Source: Ipomoea triloba
Taxonomy: Eukaryota > Streptophyta > Magnoliopsida > Solanales > Convolvulaceae
Direction: 5' to 3'
Length of the DNA: 64,000 bases
NCBI RefSeq assembly: GCF_003576645.1
Contig: NC_044924.1
Span: 26,050,098-26,114,097 of the forward strand
Each line of letters begins with the position of its first letter. The first letter of the stretch is position 1. Under the pieces are notes generated by a model, which searched no databases, was not told the origin of the DNA, and saw nothing but the letters and a program-made list of their open reading frames with translations. This document shows, one piece after another, positions 35,160-46,799 of the stretch. Made by a program: the position numbers and the translations under genes.

Positions 35160-35645
35160 TTTCTTTCCACTCCCCGGTAAAGATTTCTTGTAGAGGGCAT
35201 CATAGAAATTGTGCTCTGCTTCCGACTGTTCACACTCAATGACTTGGATATCAGTTGATGGCAGGACAAGAATTGGCCTAATTCAAAAGAACATACAAGA
35301 CATCAATATGCTGCTAGTTAAAGCTTTGCCTCTCAAGTAAACATTGGGCATTAGAGAAAATGAGGAAAAAAATGGTAATGTACTACCTCCCTTCCTTGTC
35401 CTTTGTTTCCTTTGTTCTCTTAAGCATTAATGATCTAAGAATTACTCTCTGATCACCATTCTCATAAGGTCTCTGTATTAACTTATTCCACCTACAAGAT
35501 AGCAAAGTTAAGCAATCTAGTTCAGTTAAACTTATAACATGTATATACAGTTATTAAAATATAAGACATACCTTGCCCAATTGCACCATGGCTCAACATG
35601 CAAGAAACACAGAAGGCTGTAAAGATCTTGCACATTATTCTGCAG
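35160..35645 (-). pseudogene. Captured RAD5-like SNF2 helicase fragment
   Basis: Three exon pieces are readable on the minus strand. 35645-35574 gives DLYSLLCFLHVEPWCNWAR after LQNNVQ. About 35497-35390 gives WNKLIQRPYENGDQRVILRS, then LMLKRTKETKDKEG. About 35278-35160 gives PILVLPSTDIQVIECEQSEA, then EHNFYDALYKKS. This is the order found in plant RAD5A/RAD5B-type SWI2/SNF2 DNA-repair helicases, in the segment between the two helicase lobes (family knowledge; not searched). The catalytic ATPase motifs and the RING domain are absent. It lies inside the CACTA element and cannot encode a working enzyme. Confidence 0.8.
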
Positions 35646-35719
35646 CAATTAGTGTGGACATCATTAACTAAACAAGATATAGAGAACTATCTAAAAAGTA
35701 TTATGTTTCTCACATGAGA

Positions 35720-36232
35720 TGGTCTTTAGATAGAAAGAAACTCCAGTTAGAAAGCAGCCAATGAATGTTCCTGTTGCTGACACCTTAAAAATACACACAA
35801 AACATGTTTTCAAAATAACCGAAAAACTAAAATTGTTATGAGCTAGGCATGACCAAGAGAAAGTATGTAGTCGAATTACCATAAGAAGTGGTCTTCTTCC
35901 TGATCTGTCCATCAACATTGCCCCACCCACAGTAATAGGGACCTGTTGAAACAACATTAATTCAAGCATGAAAATATTCCTTAATCACTGAGTTTTGTTG
36001 AGAACTTTGAATTTCTAACAAACCTGAACAATATCATTGGCAATAGTCCCAATATTTCTATTGGAAAGTCCTGCAGTTTTCGTCCATAAAAGTTAGTAAC
36101 ACTACATACTACAAGGCTACACTAACAGAAAATGTTGCAAATCTGAACTGATCAATAACCTGCTGCTGAAAAGGTTTCGCTAGCGTAAAAACCAATACCA
36201 TTTATCCCGATAAATTGTTGCTGGTCTCATCT
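35720..36232 (-). pseudogene. Captured ERD6-like sugar transporter fragment
   Basis: The minus-strand exon pieces are GINGIGFYASETFSAAG (about 36215-36161), NIGTIANDIVQ (about 36056-36024), PITVGGAMLMDRSGRRPLLM (35940-35879) and VSATGTFIGCFLTGVSFYLK (about 35783-35722). Each is bounded by plausible GT and AG sites. The D-R-S-G-R-R-P motif and the order are those of the major-facilitator monosaccharide transporters of the ERD6-like group. Only about a sixth of such a protein is present. Upstream text to 36300 is less clear and partly in another frame. Carried inside the CACTA element. Confidence 0.82.
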
Positions 36233-36548
36233 TACTTTCTATATCTGCTGCTTGTCTAGGAAAAGGAACCCGAAGCTTGGAAGTGCTCCCTTGATATCCA
36301 GCCTGAAAATAAACAAACACACACACACAACTTAAACATCTTCAATATAACAGTTGAATCCATTTTTTCCAAGCAGAATGAACATCATCCATTTAATCCA
36401 CTTTTTTCTTTATGCACATTCTGTTTGAACTACAAGCAAATAGTTGGTGAGCATGAAGTGGAAACACGTAGTGCCACAACAATTGAAATGTACAAAGTAG
36501 TGCACAAATTCATCAATTAACATCACTGAGTTCACACAGCATTATTGA

Positions 36549-36650
36549 CCTCTGACTTCGTTCTCGAGTCGATTGAGATCCATTTTCATCGGATCCGAGC
36601 CATGCAGTAGATTTATGGACTCGGCCTCACCGACGCTCCCCTCCTGGCCG
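36549..36650 (-). pseudogene. Captured MAP70 (microtubule-associated protein 70) 5' fragment
   Basis: The minus strand reads LLHGSDPMKMDLNRLENEVR, ending at a splice donor (GTCAGAG|GTCAA). This matches my memory of the conserved N-terminal start of the MAP70 coiled coil (LLHGSDPxKxELNRLENEVR). Further upstream (36650-36900) is GC- and GA-richer sequence that may be the captured 5' region; an in-frame stop at about 36690 shows it is not an open gene. It is the outermost of three captured pieces in the same orientation. Confidence 0.72.
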
Positions 36651-37122
36651 TCTTCTCTTCCTTGAACGACGCCGGCACCGTCAGTGATCTACTCCCTAAT
36701 CTTCTCTCTCGCATCAAATTCCTCCTCCTCGCCTAACTGCAATACTCAAAAACACAAAACACCAGACAGTGATTACAAAATACGGGAGACAGACAGACAC
36801 ACACAAAGAGATAGACAGAGAGAGATCAAAGTGTGTGAGTGCAAAGAAATTGCCGGCGAACTCTGCAAACAATCGCTGTCTCAGACATTTAGGCGAAGAG
36901 AATGAGTGAGAGAGGGGGAATAATGAGGCTTAAATTAGAAATCGCAGAGAGGGAATAAGGAAACGGGTTAACAGACTAATTTTTAATGATTAACAGAGGA
37001 GAATGCATAAGAGGGAATTTATTTTTAGTGACGGTTTATACCGCCACTAAACACTTATTTAGTGGTGGTTATAACAAACCGCCGCTAATATTCTGTTGCT
37101 AAATGGCTGATTTTTTGTAGTG

Positions 37123-38512
37123 TTGAAACTATGTTTCTTGGTTATGGATTAATGGACTAATTTTGGAATGCATCTTAGCTTGTTGGATGGCGAGCGCGCT
37201 CGTCCCCGATTTCCTCCGGAAGTAGTCAAAACATTGTCAAAACATCGCTGAAAACCTACTGCATACTATCGCAGGTCTCTAGATATGATGAGTGTTGTCT
37301 CATATCTAGAAATGAAGACCGTCATCTCCAATCTATAAGCTAAAAACAAAATTCTTTTTCTATAGAGCATAAATGACTCGAAACCGAAAGAACTCTTTGT
37401 TTTAGATTTGGAAATGGAAAATGAAGTCATGAAGAAGATATCTTTTTCACTTCTCACCACAGCTCCCACCGTCATAGATGAAGATGGTTGTATATAATTC
37501 CCCACAATGATTATCAATCTTTTAGACACTGACTTGAATTATTCCATGTCACTTTGACTGTTTATGCATATGATTCCATGTCACTTTTAATACATATGTA
37601 GTATAATAATTTATTTTTTTAAAATATACAAATAGATATATTTAAAAATGAAAAAAAAAAACTTGATGAATGAGTAGTGGTTTCTCTAATCTAGAAATGA
37701 AGAGCGTCGTCTCCAATCAAGCTAAAGACAAAACTCTTGTCCGGTAGAGTAGAAATGACTAGACACAAAGAATTTTTTTTTTTTAATATGAGAATGCGAA
37801 ATGAAGATTATATCTTTGTCGCTTTTCTCCCCTCATCATAAGAGATGAATAAGCTAAGGTTGCTTATAATTCCTACAACTTTTTTGACTTTTTTTAAAAA
37901 TTTTATTTTATTTTACAAATTCCAAAGGATGCTATATGATTGCCACACCATTCTAATTGGAAAAAGATGGGCTAAAAGAGACAATTATACTTTTTGACCG
38001 AGAATAGAGATATATCTTTGATTTTTTTTTAAAAAAAAAAAACTTCAATGTCTTTGATAATTGTTTCATCATTTCACTAATATCTTTTTTAGCAACACCA
38101 TATATTTAATTTAAGAACCCAATGGTCAAGGGGCACTAGTATTTAGCTTCGCAAAAATATTGGGTGCACCATATTGTATAGGTGTTATACATCAATAATA
38201 AACGAGCAAAGCATACAACGCACCTACTTGAAACACACCCAAATTTAGAGTCGAAACATTTCATAAAAGCAAGCTGCGATATTTGTTTGATTGAAATATG
38301 AAATTCGAACGAGGAAGCAAAATATCATTTTGAAACATACGGGGTGCTACCGTTTAGGCTACCAACCAGGCCCAAACATACAGGCTAAAAGGGTTCTATC
38401 TAGCGAAAACATTTCAGCATAATCCAAAGAGCAAATCTACAATTCTACAACATTAAACAACTTCAATAATTCTAATCCACAAGTAATTTTATACAACCCG
38501 AAAGAGTTACTG
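37123..38512. repeat. Dispersed repeat flank before unit E
   Basis: Aligns with 19617-20440 and then with 26480-27010 and 44540-45290. No gene is recognised. The minus ORF at 37266-37529 lies in the repeat. Confidence 0.5.
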
Positions 38513-38850
38513 TAACACCCCGAATTCTAGTACTAGAGGCTAGGTAAATTTTAAGCTTACACAGTAGAAAATAGATCAAAAGATACTAATTAAAACAGAG
38601 TTTAAAGTTTAAAACTAGCAAGCAGCAGAAAATAGATAAAAAGATACTAATTACAACAGAGTTTAAAGTTTAAAACTATAAAGCATCGTACAGGGAGTGC
38701 TACCGCCACAACTACGGTAACTCGGATAGCTGCTACGACTAAATTTCAAAAGTGTTATACATCAATCTAACAGTAAGGGTTCTAAAACAGCTAGTGGTCA
38801 CCTGAAAGTCAAATAAGTCTTCCAATTGTATGGGTTCTAACACTTTTAAA
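38513..38850. mobile_element. Gypsy-like LTR fragment
   Basis: Begins TGTAACACCCCGAATTCTAG, a start common to plant Ty3/gypsy LTRs. It contains a ~62-bp tandem duplication ('agatactaattaaaacagag') and runs to 'ttctaacacttttaaaaata'. The same piece, with an extra duplication, is at 45292-45690. No second LTR is seen. Confidence 0.45.
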
Positions 38851-38861
38851 AATATTTTCAA

Positions 38862-39597
38862 TCTATATATTGGAGAAATAAGGGGTTTTTTTTTAAAATC
38901 AAAATACCAAGGGCTGAGAAGCCGTTGAGCATTAATGCCTTGAGCTGAACGTTGGGTGTCAATGCTGAGGAGCTTGAACGTTGAGGAGCTGAACGTTGGT
39001 CATCAATGCTGAGGAGCTGAACATTGATGCTGAGGAGTGAGGTGTCTTGGGTAGTTTGAACGGCAACTGTCTTGGACAAGGTCTTGCCAATGGTTCCGGG
39101 TCGGGTGCTGCTAGCCTGATTACTCTGTCAGGTGCGTCTCATTGCTTGAGGTGTCAACCGGATGGCTTCTGCCTTACAAAAGGCAGAGCTCTGCGCAGGG
39201 AGAAGTTGGGGGACACCTTTAAGGGTGAGGGCACTTTGGTGGTTGATAGGTGGATAAGGGGCATTGGTCCCACACTTTGTATGGGGCAATGTTCCATTTT
39301 GATGTTCTAGATTTTGCATGTGAATAGACTGTGGAAGGGGGGAAGGGAACCCATAGAATTGTAAAAGCTTGTGGTAAGTAATGCTTTTGATAGCTTGTTT
39401 TGATTGAAAGGATAATTTGTACTTGGCGAATTAGCTAGGCTTGATTGATGTAGGCAACTTTGCCACTCTTTGTGATAGGGCCACTTTTGGGTCCATGTAT
39501 GAGATATTGTTTTGAGATGATATAAAATGACAAGGTTGTTAAAAAAAAAATCTATATATTGGAGAAATAAGGGGTTTTTTTTTAAAATCAAAATACC
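38862..39597. mobile_element. Recombined remnant of the nested retroelement, flanked by 47-bp duplication
   Basis: 38862-38908 and 39551-39597 are the same 47 bp of host sequence. Between them lie the last ~222 bp of the LTR seen at 46285 (38909-39130, ending CTGTCA) and the 3' part of the poly-A host element (39131-39550, ending in A10). The first part of the host element and the rest of the LTR element are missing. The left junction shows 2-bp microhomology (CC). The ORF at 39047-39310 is a reading of this remnant. Confidence 0.75.
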
Positions 39598-40026
39598 TTT
39601 ATACATTAAGAAACTTCATTAACAAGTGATGACTGATACAATTCATTTAATATCAAGATTTTTCCACGAACAAAGAACCATTTTCTCAATGGAGTCGTTA
39701 TCAATGGTTTATCATATGTAGAGTTGGATTTATTCTATAATTAGAAACTCTTCATTATTATGTTCTTAAAATTAGACATTACATTCTTTCCCATTTAGAC
39801 TCCTTAAAATTGTACTCAATTTTCCTTTGTCATACAGAGTTCTTGACAAGTAAATTTTCTATGTAATTGATAAGAATTCCGGAGTAAAATTCAAGAATAC
39901 AATAATTGTCAACACAAAAGTAAAAACATTAATAAATACCATCATTCAGTGAACTTTCCCTATCCAAACATTTTGTTTCAAATTTCTTAAAACAGTCTTG
40001 AATTGGCCTTCATGTTGGGAAACATC

Positions 40027-41282
40027 TCATGGTATGATAGCTCTTTCAGCATGTGCTGCATCGAAATTAAAACAACAAAAACTTGTTCATATATTCCATT
40101 TTCCAAATATTTAATAACTTATTGGGAAACATCTGATGGTATAAACTTCATCGACAAAGTAAATAATCTTGACACATGTTAAGCCATCCACACCCATTAA
40201 ATTTTGGGTATTGCAAAAGTATGTGGAAAAAGAAAAAATTAATAACTGCCATATATGTGGCTACAAGTCCTTTTTCTTAAATGAAATTTCTTAATCATTA
40301 CTTTTATTTGTTTTAATTATTTATTTATAATACTTTATTGGTAAATAATAATTTATTAATATGTTAATTTGATAGTGGAGTTAGTTTTGAAAGATGATAG
40401 AGAATTGAATGGATGAAGAGTGAATAGTGAATAATTGCAAATTTTGTGATGTGGCATTTTGAAAGTGAGAAAAGATTGAATGAGTGCGGATAGCCTTAGG
40501 TTCGTGTCTAGGGAGGGGACATAGACCAATGCAGAAAATAGACAATATTAGATGCACACAAAATATTACATATGTTTTTATTATGTAGATTCGTTTGATT
40601 AATTTAGTAATTCATCATATTCTCTTGTACGTGAAAAATTAACTAGTTTTTCGAATGTAATTTCCTTTCATTTGAAATGCCAACAAAAAATAAAAAAAGA
40701 AGAAAAAAATATTTTGACTTTTTTAAATTCATAAATGTGTACCTGGAGTGGTTGAAGGCTTATCATGATCACTTTCTTCATTAGAATTTTGAATAACACC
40801 ACAGTCCCACACCTTCTCCAGTCCATCTTTGTTAAAAATTTTAACATCAAAGTGCATGTCTCCAAGATATGTATAGAATACAACTTCACCAATGTAAAGA
40901 TCATTGTCTTCATAAAATGTCTCCCAACCGTCGCTAAAAAATGTGCCATCTCTCTCTGTTCGTACATGAACCCTCCATTCGTGACCCGACGGTCGCCTCA
41001 AAGTTGCAATCTCACCTAACCATTTCCCCAAGAGCTTAACAAACTGTGTTGGAATCAGCTTCAAAATGGCAAAAACAATGAAAAAGTTACTGCTAATTAA
41101 ATAAATTTGTTGTATGGATATTTATTTTTTCTATTTTTTTGTTGTCATGATAAAATTATATAATGACATAAAGTGAATAGATACACATTACAAATACATA
41201 TCAAACCACAAATAACCAAATAGAAATGTTGTACCGTGCAAACCAACAATAACAATATCCCGTAGAAAAAATAAATGACTAA

Positions 41283-41317
<35 letters not shown>

Positions 41318-42367
41318 GGATAGTTGTAGAAAGAACCAATCCTAGGCCACAACTCAAACTTTTCTACAATAATAGTAGCCCAAAATGTTAAAACGTTTTT
41401 GAACATCTTAAATATATGTCACCCAACGCAGTCCTCCTATAACCCTCTCTTAAAATAAATTTCTCATCACCCTAAAATGCTAATCCAGTCCCAAAACAAA
41501 TACCTTTTATGATCCATTCAATGGTTCAAGTAACATTTGCATCCTCCATGGCTACTAGTTAGATTTGTAACCTAAAACAAACATTGTTCGACACTACTTC
41601 CTTCAACTTCATCCCGAGCTAATCCCTATTATTCTAGATCAATGACTTCAACACCAAAACTAAGAGATCTTCCTCTTGAACAACAATACTGAGTATAAAT
41701 TCAACAAGGTACCACTAATCCTTCATAACAACCAATAAATCAATCTATAATCAAAAATCCACATCTTTCAAAATCATATTCTAAAAGTATTACCCTATTC
41801 TCTAAAATCCTAGATGTATCAAACCACAAAAAAAAAAAAAAAAATTTAAGAGTGAAAACTCAGCAATGATTCTCTAGCCCTTCCTGCCCATCACTAAATC
41901 TTCAAGTCAAAACCACATATGTCAGCACCACATTCTTAAACTTTAACCCTAACCTCTAAAATGCTAGATCTACCACTTCACAAAAAAAAAATTAGGTGAA
42001 AACGTGACAAAGTTTCTCTAGTACACGATGACTACCATAAGATCTCCAAACAAAAATCCATCGATTCAAACACAACGTATTCCAACTTGAACCCTACTAT
42101 ATACCATGATAGATATACCCCTTAGCTACCAAAATCAAATGAAAACTCAATAAAGAATCTTTATGACAGTAGTTCTTTTTTATGAAAAATTAAATTAAAG
42201 AAAAATGTTGTGAATGATTTGTATATAATTACCTTTTTCTCCTTGTCGTCATTCCCTATAGTTTGAGAGATATGAAAATCGTGAATTACAAAACTATCAT
42301 AAGGGCTTTTGATCTTTCTGTTGCTTGAAGATTGACTTTCCGCTTGATCCTTAATTAGGTTTTCCAT
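40027..42367 (-). CDS. B3-domain (REM-like) DNA-binding protein, copy E (type II)
   Basis: Exon 1 (42367-42233) reads MENLIKDQAESQSSSNRK, then KSPYDSFVIHDFHISQTIG to KEKK. Exon 2 (41058-40743) has the type II B3 sequence: LIPTQFVKLLGKWLGEIATL, EWRVHVRTERDG, NDLYIGEVVFYTYLGDMHFD, VKIFNKDGLEKVW. The possible exon 3 is 40055-40027. Splice sites and frames are intact. An in-frame ATG 11 codons upstream exists, but MENL is conserved in all copies and is preferred. As in copy D, the distal TATA/leader region is replaced by tandem repeats (42511-44030). Confidence 0.7.
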
Positions 42368-42510
42368 TTTCTCCCCCTTGCACGCTATGATAAACAACAA
42401 TAAAATAAAATAAACAATAATATAATGCTTCTAGGATTCTTAATTTAGGTGTGTGTAGATATATAGTGGCGGAACCAACGCAAGTGGAGGCAGCCCAAGC
42501 TCATTTAATG

Positions 42511-43839
42511 CACTTAATTAAATTCCTCTCATGATAATATTGAAAAAAAATTTCCAACAATCAAATTACTATATGATGTATATTATAATATTACAAAAAA
42601 TATTACTATATTATGTTAATGTATGTAAAATTCCAACAATAAAACTACAATATGATGTATATTATAGTATTCAAAAAAATATTACTATATTATGTTAATG
42701 TATGTAATTAAATTCCTCTCATGATATATTCAAAAAATAAAAATTCCAACAATCAAATTACTATATGATGTATATTATAGTATTAAAAAAATATTACTAT
42801 ATTATGTTAATGCACGTAATTAAATTCCTGTCATAATAATATTCAAAAAAAAATAGAAATTCTAACAATTAAATTACTATATAATGTATATTATAGTATG
42901 AAAAAAATATTACTATATTATGTTAATACACGTAATTAAATTCCTCTCATGATAATATTCAAAAAAAATTCCAACAACCAAATTACTATATGATGTATAT
43001 TATAGTATTAAAAAAATATTACTATATTATGTTAATGTACGTAAAATTCCAACAATAAAATTACTATGTGATGTATATACACGGAAATAGTGATTATGAT
43101 TCCATTCCTTATTATACACGGAAATTAATGTAATATTTTAATCAATTCCATTCCTGTATGAATATATTAATCTTGCGTATTTTTAATATATATATATATA
43201 TAGATTACTATATGATCTATTTGGTACTATAAGAACAATAACACATTAAAAATATTACTATATTATTAAATTCTCTCATGACATTAATGTAATATTTTAA
43301 TCAATTCCATTCATGTATGAATATATTAATCTTGCGTATTTTTAATATGTATATATAGATTACTATGTCAATGTACGTAATTAAATTTCTCTCATGATAA
43401 TTTTAAAAGAAAAAATTCCAACAATCAAATAACTATATGATGCATATTATTGTATTTAAAAAATATTACTCTATTATGTTAATGTACGTAATTAAATTCC
43501 TCTCCTGATAATATTTAAAAAAAAATCCAACAATCAAATTACTATATGATGTATATTATAGTATTCATTAAAAATATTACTATATTATGTTAATGTACGT
43601 AATTAAATTCTCTCATGATAATATTCAATAAAATATTACTATATTATGTTAATGTACGTAATTAAAAACCTCTCATGATAATGTTCAAAAAAAATTCAAA
43701 CAATCAAATTACTATATGATGTATATTATAGTATTCACAAAATATATTACTATATTATGTTAATGTACGTAATTAAAATTTCTCTCAGGATAATTAATCA
43801 AGTCCATTCCTGTATGAATATATTAATCTTGCGTATTTG

Positions 43840-43883
<44 letters not shown>

Positions 43884-44030
43884 CTATGTTAATTTACGTA
43901 ATTAAATTCATCTCATGATAATTTTAAAAGAAAAAATTTCAACAATCAAATTACTATATGATGTATATTATTGTATTCTAAAAAAATATTACTATATTAT
44001 GTTAATGTACGTAATTAAATTCGTCTCATC
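42511..44030. repeat. AT-rich tandem repeat (~110-bp unit), expanded, upstream of copy E
   Basis: Same repeat as 24960-25976 but about 500 bp longer. Extra units occur between about 43480 and 43800, and a TA run lies near 43845-43880. Confidence 0.85.
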
Positions 44031-44035
44031 ATTAC

Positions 44036-44292
44036 AAAACTCTATATCCACAATTACATAACTTTGTATTAACAATTTCAAACTCTGTATTCAACAGTAT
44101 AACACAATTTTTTAATTTATATAACAAAATTGTGAATATAGAGTTCAAGAATTGTGAATATTGATTTTGTAATTTTGTATATTGAGATCTAAAATTGTGA
44201 ATATAGAGTTCTAAAATTGTGAACATAGAGTTCTAAAATTGTGAGTATGGACCCGGTCCACCTTGCAAGGTGGACCCGGATCCATAGCATAA
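44036..44292. mobile_element. Foldback/MITE-like element, right part, copy E
   Basis: Same truncated form as in unit D, with an intact right end 'ggtccaccttgcaaggtgga' followed by 'tccatagcataat'. Confidence 0.55.
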
Positions 44293-45291
44293 TTTGCGGA
44301 TGTTAGCAGCTTCGTATTAGATAGATTATTTTGGATAGAAAATTTTTTGATCATAAAATAGTTTATTTAAAACCTAAAACAAAATATTTGATTTTAATAG
44401 CATTTAACCTAAAAATATTTATGATTGAAAATGAAATTTTAATTTTGTAAGTATTTGTATTAAAATAATATCGTTTTGTAAATATTTGTATTAAGGCTGA
44501 GAACCCAAAGAAAAATAAATTAATGTAGGGTTGAAATGACTAGACACAAAGAATTTTTTTTTTTAATATGAGAATGCGAAATGAACATTATATCTTTGTC
44601 GCTTTTCTCCCCTCATCATAAGAGATGAATAAGCTAAGGTTGCTTATAATTCCTACAATTTATTTGACTTTTTTAAAAATTTTATTTTATTTTACAAATT
44701 CCAAAGGATGATATATGATTGCCACACCATTCTAATTGGAAAAAGATGGGCTAAAAGAGACAATTATACTTTTTGACCGAGATTAGATATATATCTTTGA
44801 TTTTTTTTTAATAAAACTTCAATTTCTTTGATAATTGTTTCATCATTTCACTAATATCTTTTTTAGCAACACCATATATTTAATTTAAGAGCCCAATGGT
44901 CAAGGGGCCCTAGCATTTAGCTTTGTAAAAATATTGGGTGCACCATATTGTATAGGTGTTATACATCAATGATAAACGAGCAAAGTATACAACGCACCTA
45001 CTTGAAACACACCCAAATTTAAAGTCGAAACATTTCATAAAAGCAAGCTGCGATATTTGTTTGATTGAAATATGAAATTCGAACGAGGAAGCAAAATATC
45101 ATTTTGAAACATATGGGGTGCTACCGCCACGTTTAGACTACCAACCAGGCCCAAACGTACATGCTAAAAGGGTTCTATCTATCTAAAACATTTCAGCATA
45201 ATCCAAAGAGCAAATCTACAATTCTACAACATTAAACAACTTCAATAATTCTAATGCACAAGTAATTTTATACAACCCGAAAGAGTTACTG
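44293..45291. repeat. Flank between units E and F
   Basis: Matches 26241-27018 and 37750-38512; no gene recognised. Confidence 0.5.
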
Positions 45292-45690
45292 TAACACCCC
45301 GAATTCTAGTACTAGAGGCTAGGTAAATTTTAAGCTTACACAGTAGAAAACACCCTGAATTCTAGTACTAGAGGGTAGGTAAATTTTAAGCTTACACAGC
45401 AGAAAATAGATCAAAAGATACTAATTAAAACAGAGTTTAAAGTTTAAAACTAGCAAGCAGCAGAAAATAGATAAAAAGATACTAATTAAAACAGAGTTTA
45501 AAGTTTAAAACTATAAAGCATCTTACAGGGAGTGCTACCGCCACAACTACGGTAACTCGGGTTGCTGCTACTGCTAAATTTCAAAAGTGTTATACATCAA
45601 TCCAACAGTAAGGGTTCTAAAACAGTTAGTGGTCACTTGAAAGTCAAATAAGTCTTCCAATTGTATGGGTTCTAACACTTTTAAAAATAT
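45292..45690. mobile_element. Gypsy-like LTR fragment, second copy
   Basis: Equivalent of 38513-38850, with the first ~55 bp ('ccgaattctagtactagagg') duplicated. Confidence 0.45.
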
Positions 45691-46284
45691 TTTCAATCTA
45701 TATATTGGAATTGCTCAGTGACTTGCTTGTTGAATGAATGCAGGGAGAAAGGAGCTGGAAAGAAATACTGGAAGGTGGACTGTTGAATCATAGAAGGGTG
45801 AAGAATGGGAATAAGGAGCTGCACATAATAAAAGATCAAGGGGGGCTAATACCAAGGGTAGGTTATCCTTAAGATCAGAATGGGCTATCACAGGTTGTCA
45901 CTTGCTGGCAGTTTTGTAGTAGTCCATGTAACTGGGGGGGGGGGGGGTTGCTTGCTTGTGTGTGGGAGTGCTCTTTGTTAACTTCTTGCAGGTGGAAAAA
46001 TGGAAAAGAAGAACAGAAAATAAAATAAAATGGAAAATGGATTGTGAAAAGAGAAAGAAGGAAAAGAAAAGCAGGATAATGAGCGCTATTGCTCATCATG
46101 TGTACTATGTGACTGGCCCCGGTAAAATACAGAGCTCTGTACGGGGTTTAGTTGGTGCATGTGTTGAGGGTAGTGGCTTGAGGTTCATGTGCTAGCATTG
46201 CTTAGGGTGTTTGCGTTGAATAGCTACGTTGGATAAAACTACAGGGCTCTGTACCACGTATGCTAGTAGGCACCCTAAGGGTGC

Positions 46285-46697
46285 TGACGGTAATAATGTG
46301 TTTACCGGTATATTATTTGAGTATTTGAATGTTTGAATACAGTATTGAGCGTAGTGCTCAGTGTACAAGTGAGTTCAGTATGTATTGTCTAAGTTCCCGT
46401 GTCCTCCTTTGAACAAGTGTTGTGAGCCTTTTTATCTCCTTCAACTCAGTAACGGAGCATTAATGCCAAGGGCTGAGAAGCCGTTGAGCATTAATGCCTT
46501 GGGCTGAACGTTGGGTGTCAATGCTGAGGAGCTTGAACGTTGAGGAGCTGAACGTTGGTCATCAATGCTGAGGAGCTGAACCGTTGTGCATTGATGCTGA
46601 GGAGTGAGGTGTCTTGGGTAGTTTGAACGGCAACTGTCTTGGACAAGGTCTTGCCAATGGTTCCGGGTCGGGTGCTGCTAGCCTGATTACTCTGTCA
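46285..46697. repeat. 5' LTR
   Basis: TG...CA terminus, preceded by target copy GGTGC at 46280-46284. Contains a repeated 'gctgaggagctgaac' motif. Confidence 0.88.
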
Positions 46698-46799
46698 CCA
46701 GTCCCCCCACTCCCTAGCCAACGAGAATGATTGAGGTGGTTTGGGAGTAATTAAGTGTCGTCTAAAAATTGTTATTTTATTTTATTTATTTTTTTTTTT

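Larger units (their letters stand above)
34549..37122. mobile_element. Non-autonomous CACTA transposon carrying three host gene fragments
   Basis: 2574 bp with termini CACTACACCAAAAAGG and CTGATTTTTTGTAGTG, and subterminal repeats of GGCGGTT/AACCGCC type at both ends. It is flanked by the 3-bp duplication TTG. The unoccupied target 'ggttcttgaaact' is present at 19606-19618 and about 32422-32436. Inside, on the minus strand and in this order, are pieces resembling MAP70 (36650-36549), an ERD6-like sugar transporter (36232-35720) and a RAD5-like helicase (35645-35160), each with exon-intron boundaries still visible. No transposase is present, so movement needed an autonomous relative. The whole is a Pack-CACTA type transduplication. 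Confidence 0.92.

Noticed and set aside
35691..35969. 92-residue minus ORF as a small intact membrane protein
   Set aside because: It reads through introns of a captured sugar-transporter fragment; the exon pieces inside are recognisable.
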